From Cesiribacteraceae bacterium YIM B00369 (GTDB lineage: Bacteria > Bacteroidota > Bacteroidia > Cytophagales > Cyclobacteriaceae): a DNA stretch of 64,000 bases. The stretch spans positions 93,834-157,833 of the forward strand of contig JAFMYY010000015.1 in NCBI GenBank assembly GCA_017948555.1. The letters are read 5' to 3'. Position 1 is the first letter of the stretch, and the number at the start of each line of letters is the position of its first letter. This document shows positions 52,293 through 61,538 of this stretch, in pieces. The notes beneath the pieces are model-generated. The model ran no database searches. It was not told the DNA's origin and worked only from the letters and a program-made list of their open reading frames with translations. Position numbers and translations under genes: made by a program.

Positions 52293-53825
52293 ATGCTGGA
52301 ATATATATCAGAAATATGGAATACTAATTTTATGCCACACGGGCATTGCTACTTCTGGGACCCGACAATTATGTGGACCCATGCAATTTCCGACAGTATA
52401 ATTGCTTTAGCTTATTTTATCATTCCTGTGAGCCTTATAAAAATTGTAAGAAAGAGGAATGACTTTACTTACCTCTGGATGCTTATCCTCTTCGCCATAT
52501 TTATTTTCGGTTGCGGAGCTACACATGTAATGGACGTTATAAATATCTGGGAGCCGTTTTACCGGATAGATTCAGCCGTAAGAGTAATTACTGCCTTAGC
52601 TTCAATCGGTACAGCAGGTATGCTCATTTATATTACCCCAAAACTTATCCTTTTCCCCAGTGCACAAAAATGGAAGGAAATGAATGAGGAACTGCGCTCC
52701 CTTAATGAACAGCTTGAGCAAAAGGTAGTGGACAGAACTATGCGCTACCAGGAGATTGCAGAGAAATTTGAATTTCTTACTGATACTATTCCGCAGATCG
52801 TTTGGACTACTGATGACCTGGGCGACATTAACTACATGAACAAAACCTGGTTTGAATATACAGGCATAAGCAGTAATTCGCCCGATAGATTTAACTGGAA
52901 TAAAGCAGGCCATCCTGATGATATGGAGAGGCTGGCAATCCGCTGGAACCAGTCACTTGAAAGATCGGAGCTTTTTGAAATGGAAATACGGATAATGGAT
53001 GCACGATCCGGTAACTACCGCTGGCACCTTTCCCGGGCAATACCGATGAAAAACAAGAAAGGCCGGGTAACTATGTGGCTGGGAACATCAACCGATATCC
53101 ATGACCAGAAATTACAAAATGAAGAGCTGCTGAGAATTAATGAAGAGCTGGATAATTTTGTTTATGTAGCATCCCACGACCTGAAAACACCTATCAATAA
53201 TCTGGATGGCCTGATGAAAATAATGGACCACAGGCTGCCTGATGTTTCCAAAAATGAAACAGCTCCTATAAGGGCGATGATGGCTAAGTCTATTGAACAA
53301 CTGAAAGTTACAGTGAGCGACCTGGCTGATATAAGCAACCTTCAAAGGCAATCAATTACGGAGGATCAGCAGGAAATATCCATTAAAGACCTGATAGAAG
53401 AGTTCAGGATAAACCACCATGTACTGCTGATAGAAACAGGAGGAAAAATTGAAACAGAACTGCAGATTCCTGTTCTTTTCTTTTCCCGTAAGTTTTTGAG
53501 AAGCATAATCGATAACCTCTTAAGCAATTCGTTTAAATACAGAGCTCCGGGGCGTTTCCTGCGCATCCTGGTTAAAACTTATGAAACAGATGAACAAATC
53601 GTTATAATGGTGCAGGACAACGGGCTGGGCATTAAGCCGGAGCATCAGGAAAGGATTTTCGATATGTTCAGGCGCTTCCACCGCCATGCTGAAGGCACCG
53701 GGGTAGGCCTGAATATTGTAAAAAGAATTGTTGATAAGCATAAGGGACATATTGAGGTGGAAAGCATTCCTGAGCAGGGAGCAACCTTCCGGATATTCCT
53801 GCCAAAAAAGCTGCCTAAAGAGTAA
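52293..53825 (+). CDS. Sensor histidine kinase with ethylene-receptor-like transmembrane domain
   Basis: The 510-residue protein starts with a three-helix membrane domain. Its core, with SDSIIALAYFIIPVSLI (33-49) and FIFGCGATHVMD (70-81), matches the ethylene-binding domain of plant ETR1: the copper ligands C65 and H69 of ETR1 correspond to C74 and H78, and the Asp and Tyr of the DxxIAxAYF stretch are kept. A coiled linker (120-155), one PAS domain (about 155-270) and a transmitter with phosphoacceptor H295 in VASHDLKTPI and G boxes DNGLGI and GTGVGLNIV follow. The domain binds ethylene through copper in plants and Synechocystis; a similar ligand or another small molecule is inferred here. 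Confidence 0.9.
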   Translation: MLEYISEIWNTNFMPHGHCYFWDPTIMWTHAISDSIIALAYFIIPVSLIKIVRKRNDFTYLWMLILFAIFIFGCGATHVMDVINIWEPFYRIDSAVRVITALASIGTAGMLIYITPKLILFPSAQKWKEMNEELRSLNEQLEQKVVDRTMRYQEIAEKFEFLTDTIPQIVWTTDDLGDINYMNKTWFEYTGISSNSPDRFNWNKAGHPDDMERLAIRWNQSLERSELFEMEIRIMDARSGNYRWHLSRAIPMKNKKGRVTMWLGTSTDIHDQKLQNEELLRINEELDNFVYVASHDLKTPINNLDGLMKIMDHRLPDVSKNETAPIRAMMAKSIEQLKVTVSDLADISNLQRQSITEDQQEISIKDLIEEFRINHHVLLIETGGKIETELQIPVLFFSRKFLRSIIDNLLSNSFKYRAPGRFLRILVKTYETDEQIVIMVQDNGLGIKPEHQERIFDMFRRFHRHAEGTGVGLNIVKRIVDKHKGHIEVESIPEQGATFRIFLPKKLPKE

Positions 53826-53840
53826 AATCACCAGATAAAA

Positions 53841-53887
53841 AAGGGACTGCCTCAAATATCAGTTTTGAGACAGTCCCCTCTTTTTTT
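53841..53887 (+). terminator. Intrinsic terminator after the sensor kinase
   Basis: A 14-bp stem with one C-A mismatch (GGGACTGCCTCAAA at 53843-53856 with TTTGAGACAGTCCC to 53877) is followed by CTCTTTTTTT. It is a clear terminator 16 bases past the kinase stop. Confidence 0.8.
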
Positions 53888-54116
53888 ACCACTATCCAAC
53901 GGGCTTCGGCAATCTATTTCTTTAATTAAAACCTGCTCTTTGTGCCGGCCTTAAAATTATTAAAGGGATTACCGCAATCTTTCCATCCAGGTTTGTAACC
54001 TACATAAGCTAAAGCTCAACGCTGCTGAAAAACTAATTTTTTAAGCAGAAACCGGCAACATTTTACTAACTATTTTAGTATTTTAGCTAACGCATTATCC
54101 CTTAACAATAACCTGT

Positions 54117-54818
54117 ATGAATTTTGACCGGTACTATTTACAAGCCAGGATGATTCCGGCTTTGATTACCACTATTCCAGCGCTGATACTCTTCCACACG
54201 CTCCTGGGGCCAGATTTAAATTCTGTTTTTTCAGGAGTTGAAATTTTAACAAAGGGAAGTGGCGTCAGTTTTTCCATTGCCCTTATCTTCCTGTGGGTGC
54301 AGCTCAGCAAACTTATGGGAAGGATTATATTTCAGCGCTTAATATTTCAGGAGGAGTTAAAGATGCCCACCACCAATTACTTACTGTACTCTAACCATTA
54401 CTTTACCCCGGAAATAAAGCGTGAAATACGCCTGAAAATAGAAAACTGCTTCCAGCTTTACCTTTACGACTTCAGAAAAGAACGCCAGCAGGAGTTAAAT
54501 GCCCGTAAGCAAATTTGCCTTGCCGTAAGCCAGATAAGGGAATTGCTCAGGAACAATAAAATGTTGCTCAGACACGGCATTGACTACGGCTTTTTTAAAA
54601 ACCTGATAAGCGGTTCTTTTTTAGCATGCTGTATTTGCCTGGCAGGCTGGATACTGAGTCTTACAGGCTCCAACATTGCTCCCTATGGAGATACTTTTAT
54701 TGCGCTCGGTGTATTATACCTGCTGCCGGTAATTTTCTCCCGCAGCATTATGCAACACTTTGGCCACTACTACGGGAAAATTCTCTATGAGCAGTTCCTC
54801 ATTACCCCAAATCATTAA
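54117..54818 (+). CDS. Four-helix membrane protein of unknown function
   Basis: The 233-residue protein has helices near 12-31 (MIPALITTIPALILF), 45-65, 160-182 and 190-212. Between helices 2 and 3 lies a 90-residue charged cytoplasmic region containing RREIRLKIENCFQLYLYDFRK-like helical text (about 100-145). The starting MNFDRYYLQARMIPALI is distinctive but I cannot place it in a named family. The gene stands alone between a kinase and the convergent RlmI-type gene. It could be a defence or stress membrane protein, but nothing in the sequence settles that. Confidence 0.6.
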   Translation: MNFDRYYLQARMIPALITTIPALILFHTLLGPDLNSVFSGVEILTKGSGVSFSIALIFLWVQLSKLMGRIIFQRLIFQEELKMPTTNYLLYSNHYFTPEIKREIRLKIENCFQLYLYDFRKERQQELNARKQICLAVSQIRELLRNNKMLLRHGIDYGFFKNLISGSFLACCICLAGWILSLTGSNIAPYGDTFIALGVLYLLPVIFSRSIMQHFGHYYGKILYEQFLITPNH

Positions 54819-54865
54819 AGGGGCGGCCTGCAAAAGGTGGCCTGCATAGGGTGAAGGAGTTCAGC

Positions 54866-56044
54866 CTAATCCACATATAGTACAAGCCCCTTCAGGTATT
54901 CGCCTTCCGGATGAAAAATACTAAAAGGATGGTCTGCAGGCTGATTCAGCTGGTGCAGCACCTTAACCTCCCTGCCTGCCTCTATGGCCGCAGCCATAAC
55001 AGTATTATTGAAGAGGTATTTATCCACCACCTGAGAGCAGCTGAAGGTAAATAAAATTCCACCTTTCGCTATTCGTTTTATTGCCTCTGCATTTAAACGC
55101 TTATAGCCCATAAGGGCGTTATGCCGCACATTCATGCGTTTGGCAAAAGCCGGCGGATCCAGTACAATTACATCATAGGTCTCCTCCTGGTCGCGGAAAA
55201 AATCGAAAGTATCAACAGCAAAGGAGGCATGCTTCGATTCATTCCCGTTGAGGGCAACATTTTCGTCGGTAAGGGCAATGGCTTTTTTAGAGACATCAAC
55301 AGAGTGTACCAGCCCGGCGCCGGCATTTAAGGCATATACTGAAAAGCCACCTGTATAGCAAAAGGTATTAAGTATTTTTTTATCCTTTACAAATTCAGCT
55401 AACAGGGCTCTGTTCCGGCGCTGATCTATGAAAAATCCGGTTTTTTGTCCGCCGGCCCAGTCAATGGCAAAGCGGTTTCCGTTTTCCAGCACTTCGCCGC
55501 GCCCTGTTCCTTCTCCCAGTATATACCCGTTCTCCACATCCGTCACTGCCTTGGGTGGCAAACTTTCTGCACTTTTATCATAAACAGCCTCCAGTTTATC
55601 GCCAAGCACATCTTTAAGAGCAGTTGCAATTTCATTCCGTGCTCTCCACATACCTACGCTATGGGCCTGCAAAACAGCAGTTTTATCATACATATCAATG
55701 ATCAGCCCCGGCAGGCCGTCGCCTTCCGCATAAACTAATCTGTAGGTATTAGTATCTGCACTGTCTGTCAACCCCAGCTTCCTGCGTAATTCAAAGGCGG
55801 CAGCAATTTTATCTTTCCAGAATTGTGGCGTTACCTCCAGCTCATCAAAAGAAATAAGGCGTACTGCTATGGAACCCGGCTGATAATGCCCCTGTCCCAG
55901 CCACTCTCCCCTGGCTGTATAAACAGAAACCAGATCACCTTCTGCAACATCACCTTCTATTTTCCGGATGGCCCCTGAAAACAACCACGGGTGTTTACGG
56001 AGAATTGACTGCTCTTTTCCTTTGTGCAAAAATATTTTCGACAT
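54866..56044 (-). CDS. rlmI: 23S rRNA methyltransferase, RlmI-type (PUA + class I SAM domain)
   Basis: The 392-residue protein has an N-terminal PUA domain (RKHPWLFSGAIRKIEGDVAEGDLV, about 15-38) and a SAM domain: GGQKTGFFIDQRRNRALLAEF, motif I LNTFCYTGGFSVYALNAGA, VDVSKKAI, and the catalytic region VIVLDPPAFAK with a later FTFSCSQVVD carrying Cys. This is the layout of RlmI/YccW enzymes, which make m5C1962 of 23S rRNA. It has a perfect TAACTTTG -7 promoter element 35 bases upstream of the start. It is not part of an operon. Confidence 0.9.
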   Translation of the reverse strand: MSKIFLHKGKEQSILRKHPWLFSGAIRKIEGDVAEGDLVSVYTARGEWLGQGHYQPGSIAVRLISFDELEVTPQFWKDKIAAAFELRRKLGLTDSADTNTYRLVYAEGDGLPGLIIDMYDKTAVLQAHSVGMWRARNEIATALKDVLGDKLEAVYDKSAESLPPKAVTDVENGYILGEGTGRGEVLENGNRFAIDWAGGQKTGFFIDQRRNRALLAEFVKDKKILNTFCYTGGFSVYALNAGAGLVHSVDVSKKAIALTDENVALNGNESKHASFAVDTFDFFRDQEETYDVIVLDPPAFAKRMNVRHNALMGYKRLNAEAIKRIAKGGILFTFSCSQVVDKYLFNNTVMAAAIEAGREVKVLHQLNQPADHPFSIFHPEGEYLKGLVLYVD

Positions 56045-56078
56045 GTAAAAATAAACTCTGATTGAAATTTTTAAAGCA

Positions 56079-56086
56079 CAAAGTTA
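56079..56086 (-). promoter_or_regulatory. Bacteroidota -7 element (TAACTTTG) before rlmI
   Basis: TAACTTTG on the minus strand fits the Bacteroidota -7 consensus TAnnTTTG exactly and lies 34 bases from the ATG at 56044, giving a leader of roughly 28 bases. No clear -33 TTTG was found at 19-21 bases upstream. Confidence 0.5.
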
Positions 56087-56133
56087 CACAGGAAAAGACG
56101 ATTTTAACTGTTTATTCAGTTTTTCCTCCCGGC

Positions 56134-56922
56134 TTAATAAGCCATTGATATTTTACCTTTTCTAAAAGCAGTATTAAGGTCAAAACTATGGAACCATGAT
56201 GCTGTAATTGTTAATGTATGGTGCCCTCCCTCCAGGTTTTCTGCGTAAAGGGGCAGGCCATAATCGCCCCCCTCCTGCTTGCCATGAAACGACTTCCCTA
56301 AGCCAAAGCTTCCTCTCAGATCAAAAGCAAAATTCTGAAACCTGCCAATATCAAAGATCACCCCGCCTCCTGCAGCCACTGCCATCTGGATTCGTGAGGG
56401 ATCCGCCACCATCATATAGTTACCGGCTCTCTGCTGTTCTGAAAAAGCAACTTTGTAAGCTAATGTTTCGCCCTGGAAAAATCCGTCGGTTCCTGCTGCC
56501 TCCAGAACCCCCTGACCTCCAAGCCAGTAGTTTACCTCGGGACCAATGTTTACATAAAATTCCACATGCTGGGCAGAGATATATTTATGCTTGCTAAACC
56601 TCAATAAGGCAGGTACTGATATATAGTAATATTCCGCTTTGTTTTGCATTTCGCCAAATTCAGTCCTGTTTCTTACATTAATTCCCTTTTTCAGAAAGGA
56701 CAATTCAGTGTGCAGTGAGTATAAAGGTGAGACTTTGTAATTCAGCATTACTCCGGCATGATAACCCGTTTTAAAACGGGAGCTATACGAGTCTCTAAAC
56801 CCCTCATCCTCATACACAAAGCGGGAAACCGACACTCCCCCGAGAGCCCCAAGCCTGAATTGTGCCCGGGCTGGATTATTAAATAAAAGCAGTATACAGA
56901 AAATAAATAAAACGTTTTTCAT
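56134..56922 (-). CDS. Outer-membrane beta-barrel protein (PorT/OmpX-like family)
   Basis: From the ATG at 56920-56922 (the longer frame starts with TTG) the product is 262 residues. It has a signal peptide (KNVLFIFCILLLFNNPARAQ) and a mature part of alternating strands (LGALGGVSVSRFVYEDEG, AGVMLNYKVSPLYSLHTELSFLKKGIN), a Gly/aromatic pattern and a C-terminal strand LTITASWFHSF. The motifs are those of the outer-membrane protein beta-barrel family that includes PorT, a type IX secretion component, but PorT itself is not certain. It lies upstream of and divergent from the PorP/SprF gene, hinting at a role in the same surface system. Confidence 0.75.
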   Translation of the reverse strand: MKNVLFIFCILLLFNNPARAQFRLGALGGVSVSRFVYEDEGFRDSYSSRFKTGYHAGVMLNYKVSPLYSLHTELSFLKKGINVRNRTEFGEMQNKAEYYYISVPALLRFSKHKYISAQHVEFYVNIGPEVNYWLGGQGVLEAAGTDGFFQGETLAYKVAFSEQQRAGNYMMVADPSRIQMAVAAGGGVIFDIGRFQNFAFDLRGSFGLGKSFHGKQEGGDYGLPLYAENLEGGHHTLTITASWFHSFDLNTAFRKGKISMAY

Positions 56923-57278
56923 ACAAGCATTACAGAAATCCAACCAACACCGAAAAATCCTATTTAACCCACATACTTTCGTATCATAAAAGCGGGGCTG
57001 GAATTGAAAGCCGGAATCAAAACGGTTTACAGTGTTTAGAATCAGGCTTTTTCAGTATCCGTCCTGAAAACCATTCCACCATAACTTTTTCTTCCTCCGC
57101 CAAAGCTTTCACTCCGGTTATCCGGATTTAACCCATCTGCTAATTTCGGCAAAACCCCCGTCTTTTTCTTTCAGAATCTCCCGATTAGTTACCCATGATA
57201 CAAAGGAGCGGTTTAGTAACAGTTTTCTACACTAACATAAAATACCTTTGACACAGTACTGAATAGGTAAACTGCCGG
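56923..57278. other. Divergent intergenic region upstream of porP-like gene
   Basis: This 356-base gap holds TACCTTTG at 57243-57250, an exact TAnnTTTG -7 element on the plus strand, about 29 bases before the PorP/SprF start; TTTTC tracts lie in the -33 area but no exact TTTG was seen. No ORF or RNA was found. Confidence 0.5.
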
Positions 57279-58223
57279 ATGAAAAGAATTTTACTTTTCC
57301 TGTTTCTTTTTATATTACAAAATGCTGCTTATGCTCAGCAGGGGCCGGTTTATGGGCAGTATTTTCACAACCCGTTTTTGTATAATCCGGGCTTTGGAGG
57401 GGTTGAAATGTATCCTGTGGTTACGCTCACCCACCAGCGGCAATTTGTTGGAATTGAAGGTGCTCCGGTAGCATCAACCCTTGTTTTTGAAACCCCGCTT
57501 TTAAAAAATATTGCCGTTGGGGCAAAGATATTTACTGAATCCCAGGGGCTGTTAAGCTCCTCCTCCGGGCAGCTTGCACTGGTATACATACTTCCCTTTA
57601 ACGAAACCACCAACCTCCGCTTTGGCATTGCAGGAGGCATGACTAAAAGCCAGCTGGATCTTAGTTCTGCCAACGGCTCACAACTGGAATATCTTTCAGG
57701 TGCAGGAGAACCATTAAAACAGGTGGATGTAAGGTTTGGAATGGTGCTTAACAGCCGGTATCTGAAGCTGGGCATTGCCTTCCCCAACATGACCAACAGC
57801 AGCCTGATATCAAAAAGCAACTATACCCAAAGTCCGCTAAAGCCTTACGGGCACCTGGTAGTTACAGGTACTCTTAAAATGGAAGTGGTGCCTGCGCGGT
57901 TTACCATTGAACCGGTAGCCATTTTTGAACGGATTCACGAAAACCAACAGCAGCGAATAGAAGGAGGAGCCCTGTTTTATATGAAAGAGCTGGTTTGGGT
58001 GGGAAGTACTTACCAGTACAAATCCGGAATTTCAGGACATTTTGGAATTAAGATAAAAGAGAATGCAAGCTTTGGCTATTCATACGGGATGAACAGTACG
58101 GTTACAAGTGTTTTCACAAATGCTTCGCATGAAGTTCAGCTAAAAATTAAACTGGGAAAAGAAAGAGAATTTACGAAAAAGCAAAATATACGGTTGCCAC
58201 GATTCGAGGCATCCAATTTTTAA
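57279..58223 (+). CDS. PorP/SprF family type IX secretion system membrane protein
   Basis: The 314-residue outer-membrane protein has a signal peptide (KRILLFLFLFILQNAAYAQ) and the PorP/SprF start GPVYGQYFHNPFLYNPGFGG, with TLTHQRQFVGIEGAP, AVGAKIFTESQGLLSSSS and a barrel of alternating strands to the C-terminus. SprF-type proteins help secrete or anchor specific large SprB-like surface proteins. Here it is followed by a 1077-residue cargo protein after eight bases and by a giant repeat protein, so it is probably their dedicated partner. An exact -7 promoter element precedes it. Confidence 0.9.
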   Translation: MKRILLFLFLFILQNAAYAQQGPVYGQYFHNPFLYNPGFGGVEMYPVVTLTHQRQFVGIEGAPVASTLVFETPLLKNIAVGAKIFTESQGLLSSSSGQLALVYILPFNETTNLRFGIAGGMTKSQLDLSSANGSQLEYLSGAGEPLKQVDVRFGMVLNSRYLKLGIAFPNMTNSSLISKSNYTQSPLKPYGHLVVTGTLKMEVVPARFTIEPVAIFERIHENQQQRIEGGALFYMKELVWVGSTYQYKSGISGHFGIKIKENASFGYSYGMNSTVTSVFTNASHEVQLKIKLGKEREFTKKQNIRLPRFEASNF

Positions 58224-58231
58224 AACATACC

Positions 58232-61200
58232 ATGATCCGGAAATTCTATATATTGACCATGCTTTTTTTGACTGCTGCTGCATTTTTTGCGGCCGGCTCT
58301 GCTATTGCCCAAACTCCCGTTATTACTGCCTTTGAACCCCAGAAAGCTTCCTACGGGGAAATTGTTACAATCAACGGCTCAGGCTTTGCCCCTAAAGCAA
58401 ATTTAAAAGTTACCTTTGGCTCTGCTGTTGCTAAAATTACAGAATCAAATTCCACAACCATAAAAGTAACCGTTCCGGCCGGAGCTGCCTATGCTCCGGT
58501 TACGGTTACCAACCTCCCTCCCGCATCAGGTTTAAGCGCGCAAAGCAGCCAGCCATTTTTACTTTCTTTCGGCGGCCGGGAAAACGGAGAAGCTATGTTT
58601 GGTGGCTATCAGAAATATGGTTCTGCAGCTCCCAGACAATTATACGATGTATGCTCCTGCGATCTGGATGGCGATGGTAAAAATGACCTTGTCGGAAGTA
58701 ACCAGAATGGAACATCTGTAACCGCCTACCTGAACAGCAGCACGCCCGGGCAAATTAATATGTCGGCACCTGCCAGCATAAGTACAGGAGCAAAAACCAG
58801 TTACATGAGCTGCAGTGACCTTAACGGTGATGGAAAAGCAGACCTGGTTTTTACAGGTTATGGTGCCGATGCTGCCAATATCATCATCCTTAAAAATACC
58901 AGTAACGCCACGGGGATAATCAGCTTTGCCGCTCCTGTTTACTTACCAGCCTCACCAAACATATTATCAAAGCCTGTTATCCGGGATCTCGACGGGGACG
59001 GAAAACCTGAAATCATAGTCACAAATCAAACCGATAACCGGATCTTTATTTTTAAAAACACCGGCAGCAACGGAAATTTAAGTTTTGATCCCTCTTTTTT
59101 AAGTTTTACCGTTTCGGCAGAAACAGGCCCCACTACTTTAGGCCTCCGCATAAAGGACGTGAATAATGATGGCAAGGCAGACATTACAGCCTCGCAGTTA
59201 TATGGAAATAAGGTTTACTTCTTAATCAATAAAGGTACTGCAGGAGTTATTGACTTCGCCCCTGCCATAGAAGCAAGTGTTCCTTCCGGTATTACAAACC
59301 ACGAACTGGAAGATATAGACGGTGATGGCAAAAAGGATCTTATTACCACAGAGCATTTCAACAACAAAATAAATATTCTGCTGAATAACAGCACTGATGG
59401 CGCTCTGTCCTTTGCCGCTGCTTATCCTCTCGACATTTCAGAGGTACGCAAAGATTTAACTGAATATAAAATGCGCCCGATGGGCCTGGAATTGGGAGAT
59501 TTGAATGGTGATAAAAAACCTGACATCCTGACAGGAAGCAACTCTAAACCCGATGCCTACGGCTTCATTAACACCAGCACGCCGGGCAACCTCAGCTTCA
59601 GCACGGTTCTGTTTACAGATATATTGTTAAGTACCGGTAAATTCACCAATGTAGCTATCAGAGACATGGATGGTGATGCAATACCGGATGTAATTGCAGG
59701 GGAATTGGAAACAGGCCATTTCTACACCTTCAGGAACCAGACCTGCATTTTCCCGGCTATCAACCCGTCCGGCACTGTTAATGTCTGCTCAGGGTCATCC
59801 ATTATTCTCTCAACCGTACAGTCTCCCGGTACAGATCCGGGAACCGGCGGAGGCACGCCGAGAATCAGCTATCAGTGGTTTGAAGGAAATTCCATGATAG
59901 GAACAGGTAATACACTAGAGGTATTCCGTGCGGGCAGCTATTATGTAAAAATGACCTCTGTGGAAGGCTGCGATGCCACCTCTGCACCTGTAACAGTTAA
60001 CCTGTTCAACGAAAGCATGGCAACTCCTGTCTTCGCCCCGGTTGGAGCTGCCTGTGCAGGACAACCACTTACTCTTTCAGTGTCTCCTGCAGTTGAAGGG
60101 GCCAGCTATACCTGGACTAATAATGCAGGGTTTTCCTCAACCACAACCTCAAACACCTTAACCATTGCCGAAGCAAACCCTGAGCTGCATGCAGGAATTT
60201 ATAAAGTGGTGGTCACTAAAAACTGTCAGGCAGAGGCTCAGTCTGCCCCGGTTACCATCCACCCCAATATTCAGGCATCCATTGCCATAGATGGAAACAC
60301 TACCTTTTGCCAGGGAGAATCCAGGGTGTTAAGTGCCGGAGGAGGATTTGTAAGCTACGAGTGGTTTTTAAACGGAAGCCCTGCCACAAATGGAAGAGCT
60401 GCAAACTTTACTGCTGTTGAAGGAGGCTCCTACACCGTAAAAGTTACCAATGCGAATGGATGCCAGGCCGAAAGCCAGCCGGTACAGCTTGATGTAAGCG
60501 GCAGCTTAACTGCTGCATTTGAAGCCACGGCAGTCGCATGCCTGAACCAGCCTGTGCAGTTTACCAACACATCGGTTTGGGCAACAGGAAAAGGAGTAAG
60601 GTATGTATGGGATTTTGGCGATGGTACTCAATCGTCGGCACAATCACCAACCCATACTTATACTCAGCCGGGGAGTAATATTAATGTTTCCCTGCATATT
60701 CAATATGAAGGCAGCAACTGCAGCAGCACCGTTTCCCATAACCTCACCGTTACCGAAACACCTGCTATTGGTATTGAGACTGCAGGACCCGCTGAATTTT
60801 GCGCTGGTGATAGCGTAAAGGTACAGCTAAGCGGAGAAATTGCAGATGCAAAATGGTCGAACGGTGGCAACGGAACTTTCACTTACGCAACCCAGGGGGG
60901 ACAGCTTCAGGCAGAAGTACTTACCACAGCTGGTTGCACCACCACAAAGTCAATAGAATTAACAGTTCTTTCTCCACCTGTATTTGAAGTAACTGCCGAT
61001 AAAACAGAAATAGGACGAGGAGAAAGTGCATATCTTAACGTTTTCGGAGGTGTTTCTTACATCTGGGAACCCTCCGAAGGATTAGACGATCCAACCATTC
61101 CAAATCCGGTGGCGTCTCCTGCTAAAACCACAACCTATACCGTAAGGGGCACGGGAGAAAACGGGTGTACAGCTTCAGCTGAAATTACCATTTCGGTAGA

Positions 61201-61465
61201 TAACAGTTTTAAAGCAGATGCACCTGAGCTGTTTATTCCCGCAACAGACCAAAGCTGGAAGGTAAGCAATATTGAAAACTACCCCGAAGTATCTTTAACT
61301 ATCATCAATAAATTCGGGAAACAGGTTTTTAAAGCAGCCCCCTATACAAATGACTGGAACGGCACAGACAAGGGCAGTATGTTAAGCGATGGAGTGTACT
61401 ACTATATATTTAAAGATCCTTCCGGAAACATCGTGAAGACTGGCAGCATAACGCTGGTGCGCTAA
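58232..61465 (+). CDS. Large secreted FG-GAP/IPT/Ig/PKD protein with T9SS type B sorting domain
   Basis: The 1077-residue protein has a signal peptide (about 1-26), an IPT/TIG domain (about 28-110), then seven FG-GAP/VCBS-like repeats (for example LDGDGKNDLVGSNQNG, LNGDGKADLVFTG, VNNDGKADITAS, IDGDGKKDLITTE) suggesting a calcium-binding beta-propeller. Ig-like modules with Cys and W cores follow (YQWFEGNSM, YEWFLNGS), then a PKD domain (YVWDFGDGTQSS) and a C-terminal sorting domain ending IINKFGKQVFKAAPYTNDW to SITLVR. In that domain the usual FSPNGDGxND motif is degraded to FIPATDQSW. It would be exported by T9SS and displayed for adhesion or motility. It is eight bases downstream of PorP/SprF. 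Confidence 0.9.
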   Translation: MIRKFYILTMLFLTAAAFFAAGSAIAQTPVITAFEPQKASYGEIVTINGSGFAPKANLKVTFGSAVAKITESNSTTIKVTVPAGAAYAPVTVTNLPPASGLSAQSSQPFLLSFGGRENGEAMFGGYQKYGSAAPRQLYDVCSCDLDGDGKNDLVGSNQNGTSVTAYLNSSTPGQINMSAPASISTGAKTSYMSCSDLNGDGKADLVFTGYGADAANIIILKNTSNATGIISFAAPVYLPASPNILSKPVIRDLDGDGKPEIIVTNQTDNRIFIFKNTGSNGNLSFDPSFLSFTVSAETGPTTLGLRIKDVNNDGKADITASQLYGNKVYFLINKGTAGVIDFAPAIEASVPSGITNHELEDIDGDGKKDLITTEHFNNKINILLNNSTDGALSFAAAYPLDISEVRKDLTEYKMRPMGLELGDLNGDKKPDILTGSNSKPDAYGFINTSTPGNLSFSTVLFTDILLSTGKFTNVAIRDMDGDAIPDVIAGELETGHFYTFRNQTCIFPAINPSGTVNVCSGSSIILSTVQSPGTDPGTGGGTPRISYQWFEGNSMIGTGNTLEVFRAGSYYVKMTSVEGCDATSAPVTVNLFNESMATPVFAPVGAACAGQPLTLSVSPAVEGASYTWTNNAGFSSTTTSNTLTIAEANPELHAGIYKVVVTKNCQAEAQSAPVTIHPNIQASIAIDGNTTFCQGESRVLSAGGGFVSYEWFLNGSPATNGRAANFTAVEGGSYTVKVTNANGCQAESQPVQLDVSGSLTAAFEATAVACLNQPVQFTNTSVWATGKGVRYVWDFGDGTQSSAQSPTHTYTQPGSNINVSLHIQYEGSNCSSTVSHNLTVTETPAIGIETAGPAEFCAGDSVKVQLSGEIADAKWSNGGNGTFTYATQGGQLQAEVLTTAGCTTTKSIELTVLSPPVFEVTADKTEIGRGESAYLNVFGGVSYIWEPSEGLDDPTIPNPVASPAKTTTYTVRGTGENGCTASAEITISVDNSFKADAPELFIPATDQSWKVSNIENYPEVSLTIINKFGKQVFKAAPYTNDWNGTDKGSMLSDGVYYYIFKDPSGNIVKTGSITLVR

Positions 61466-61538
61466 AAGCAGTAAGCAGCTTCCACATTATACATTCTGCG
61501 GTAAAGAAAGAGAGAGAAGAATTAATCAGGTGTTTCAG

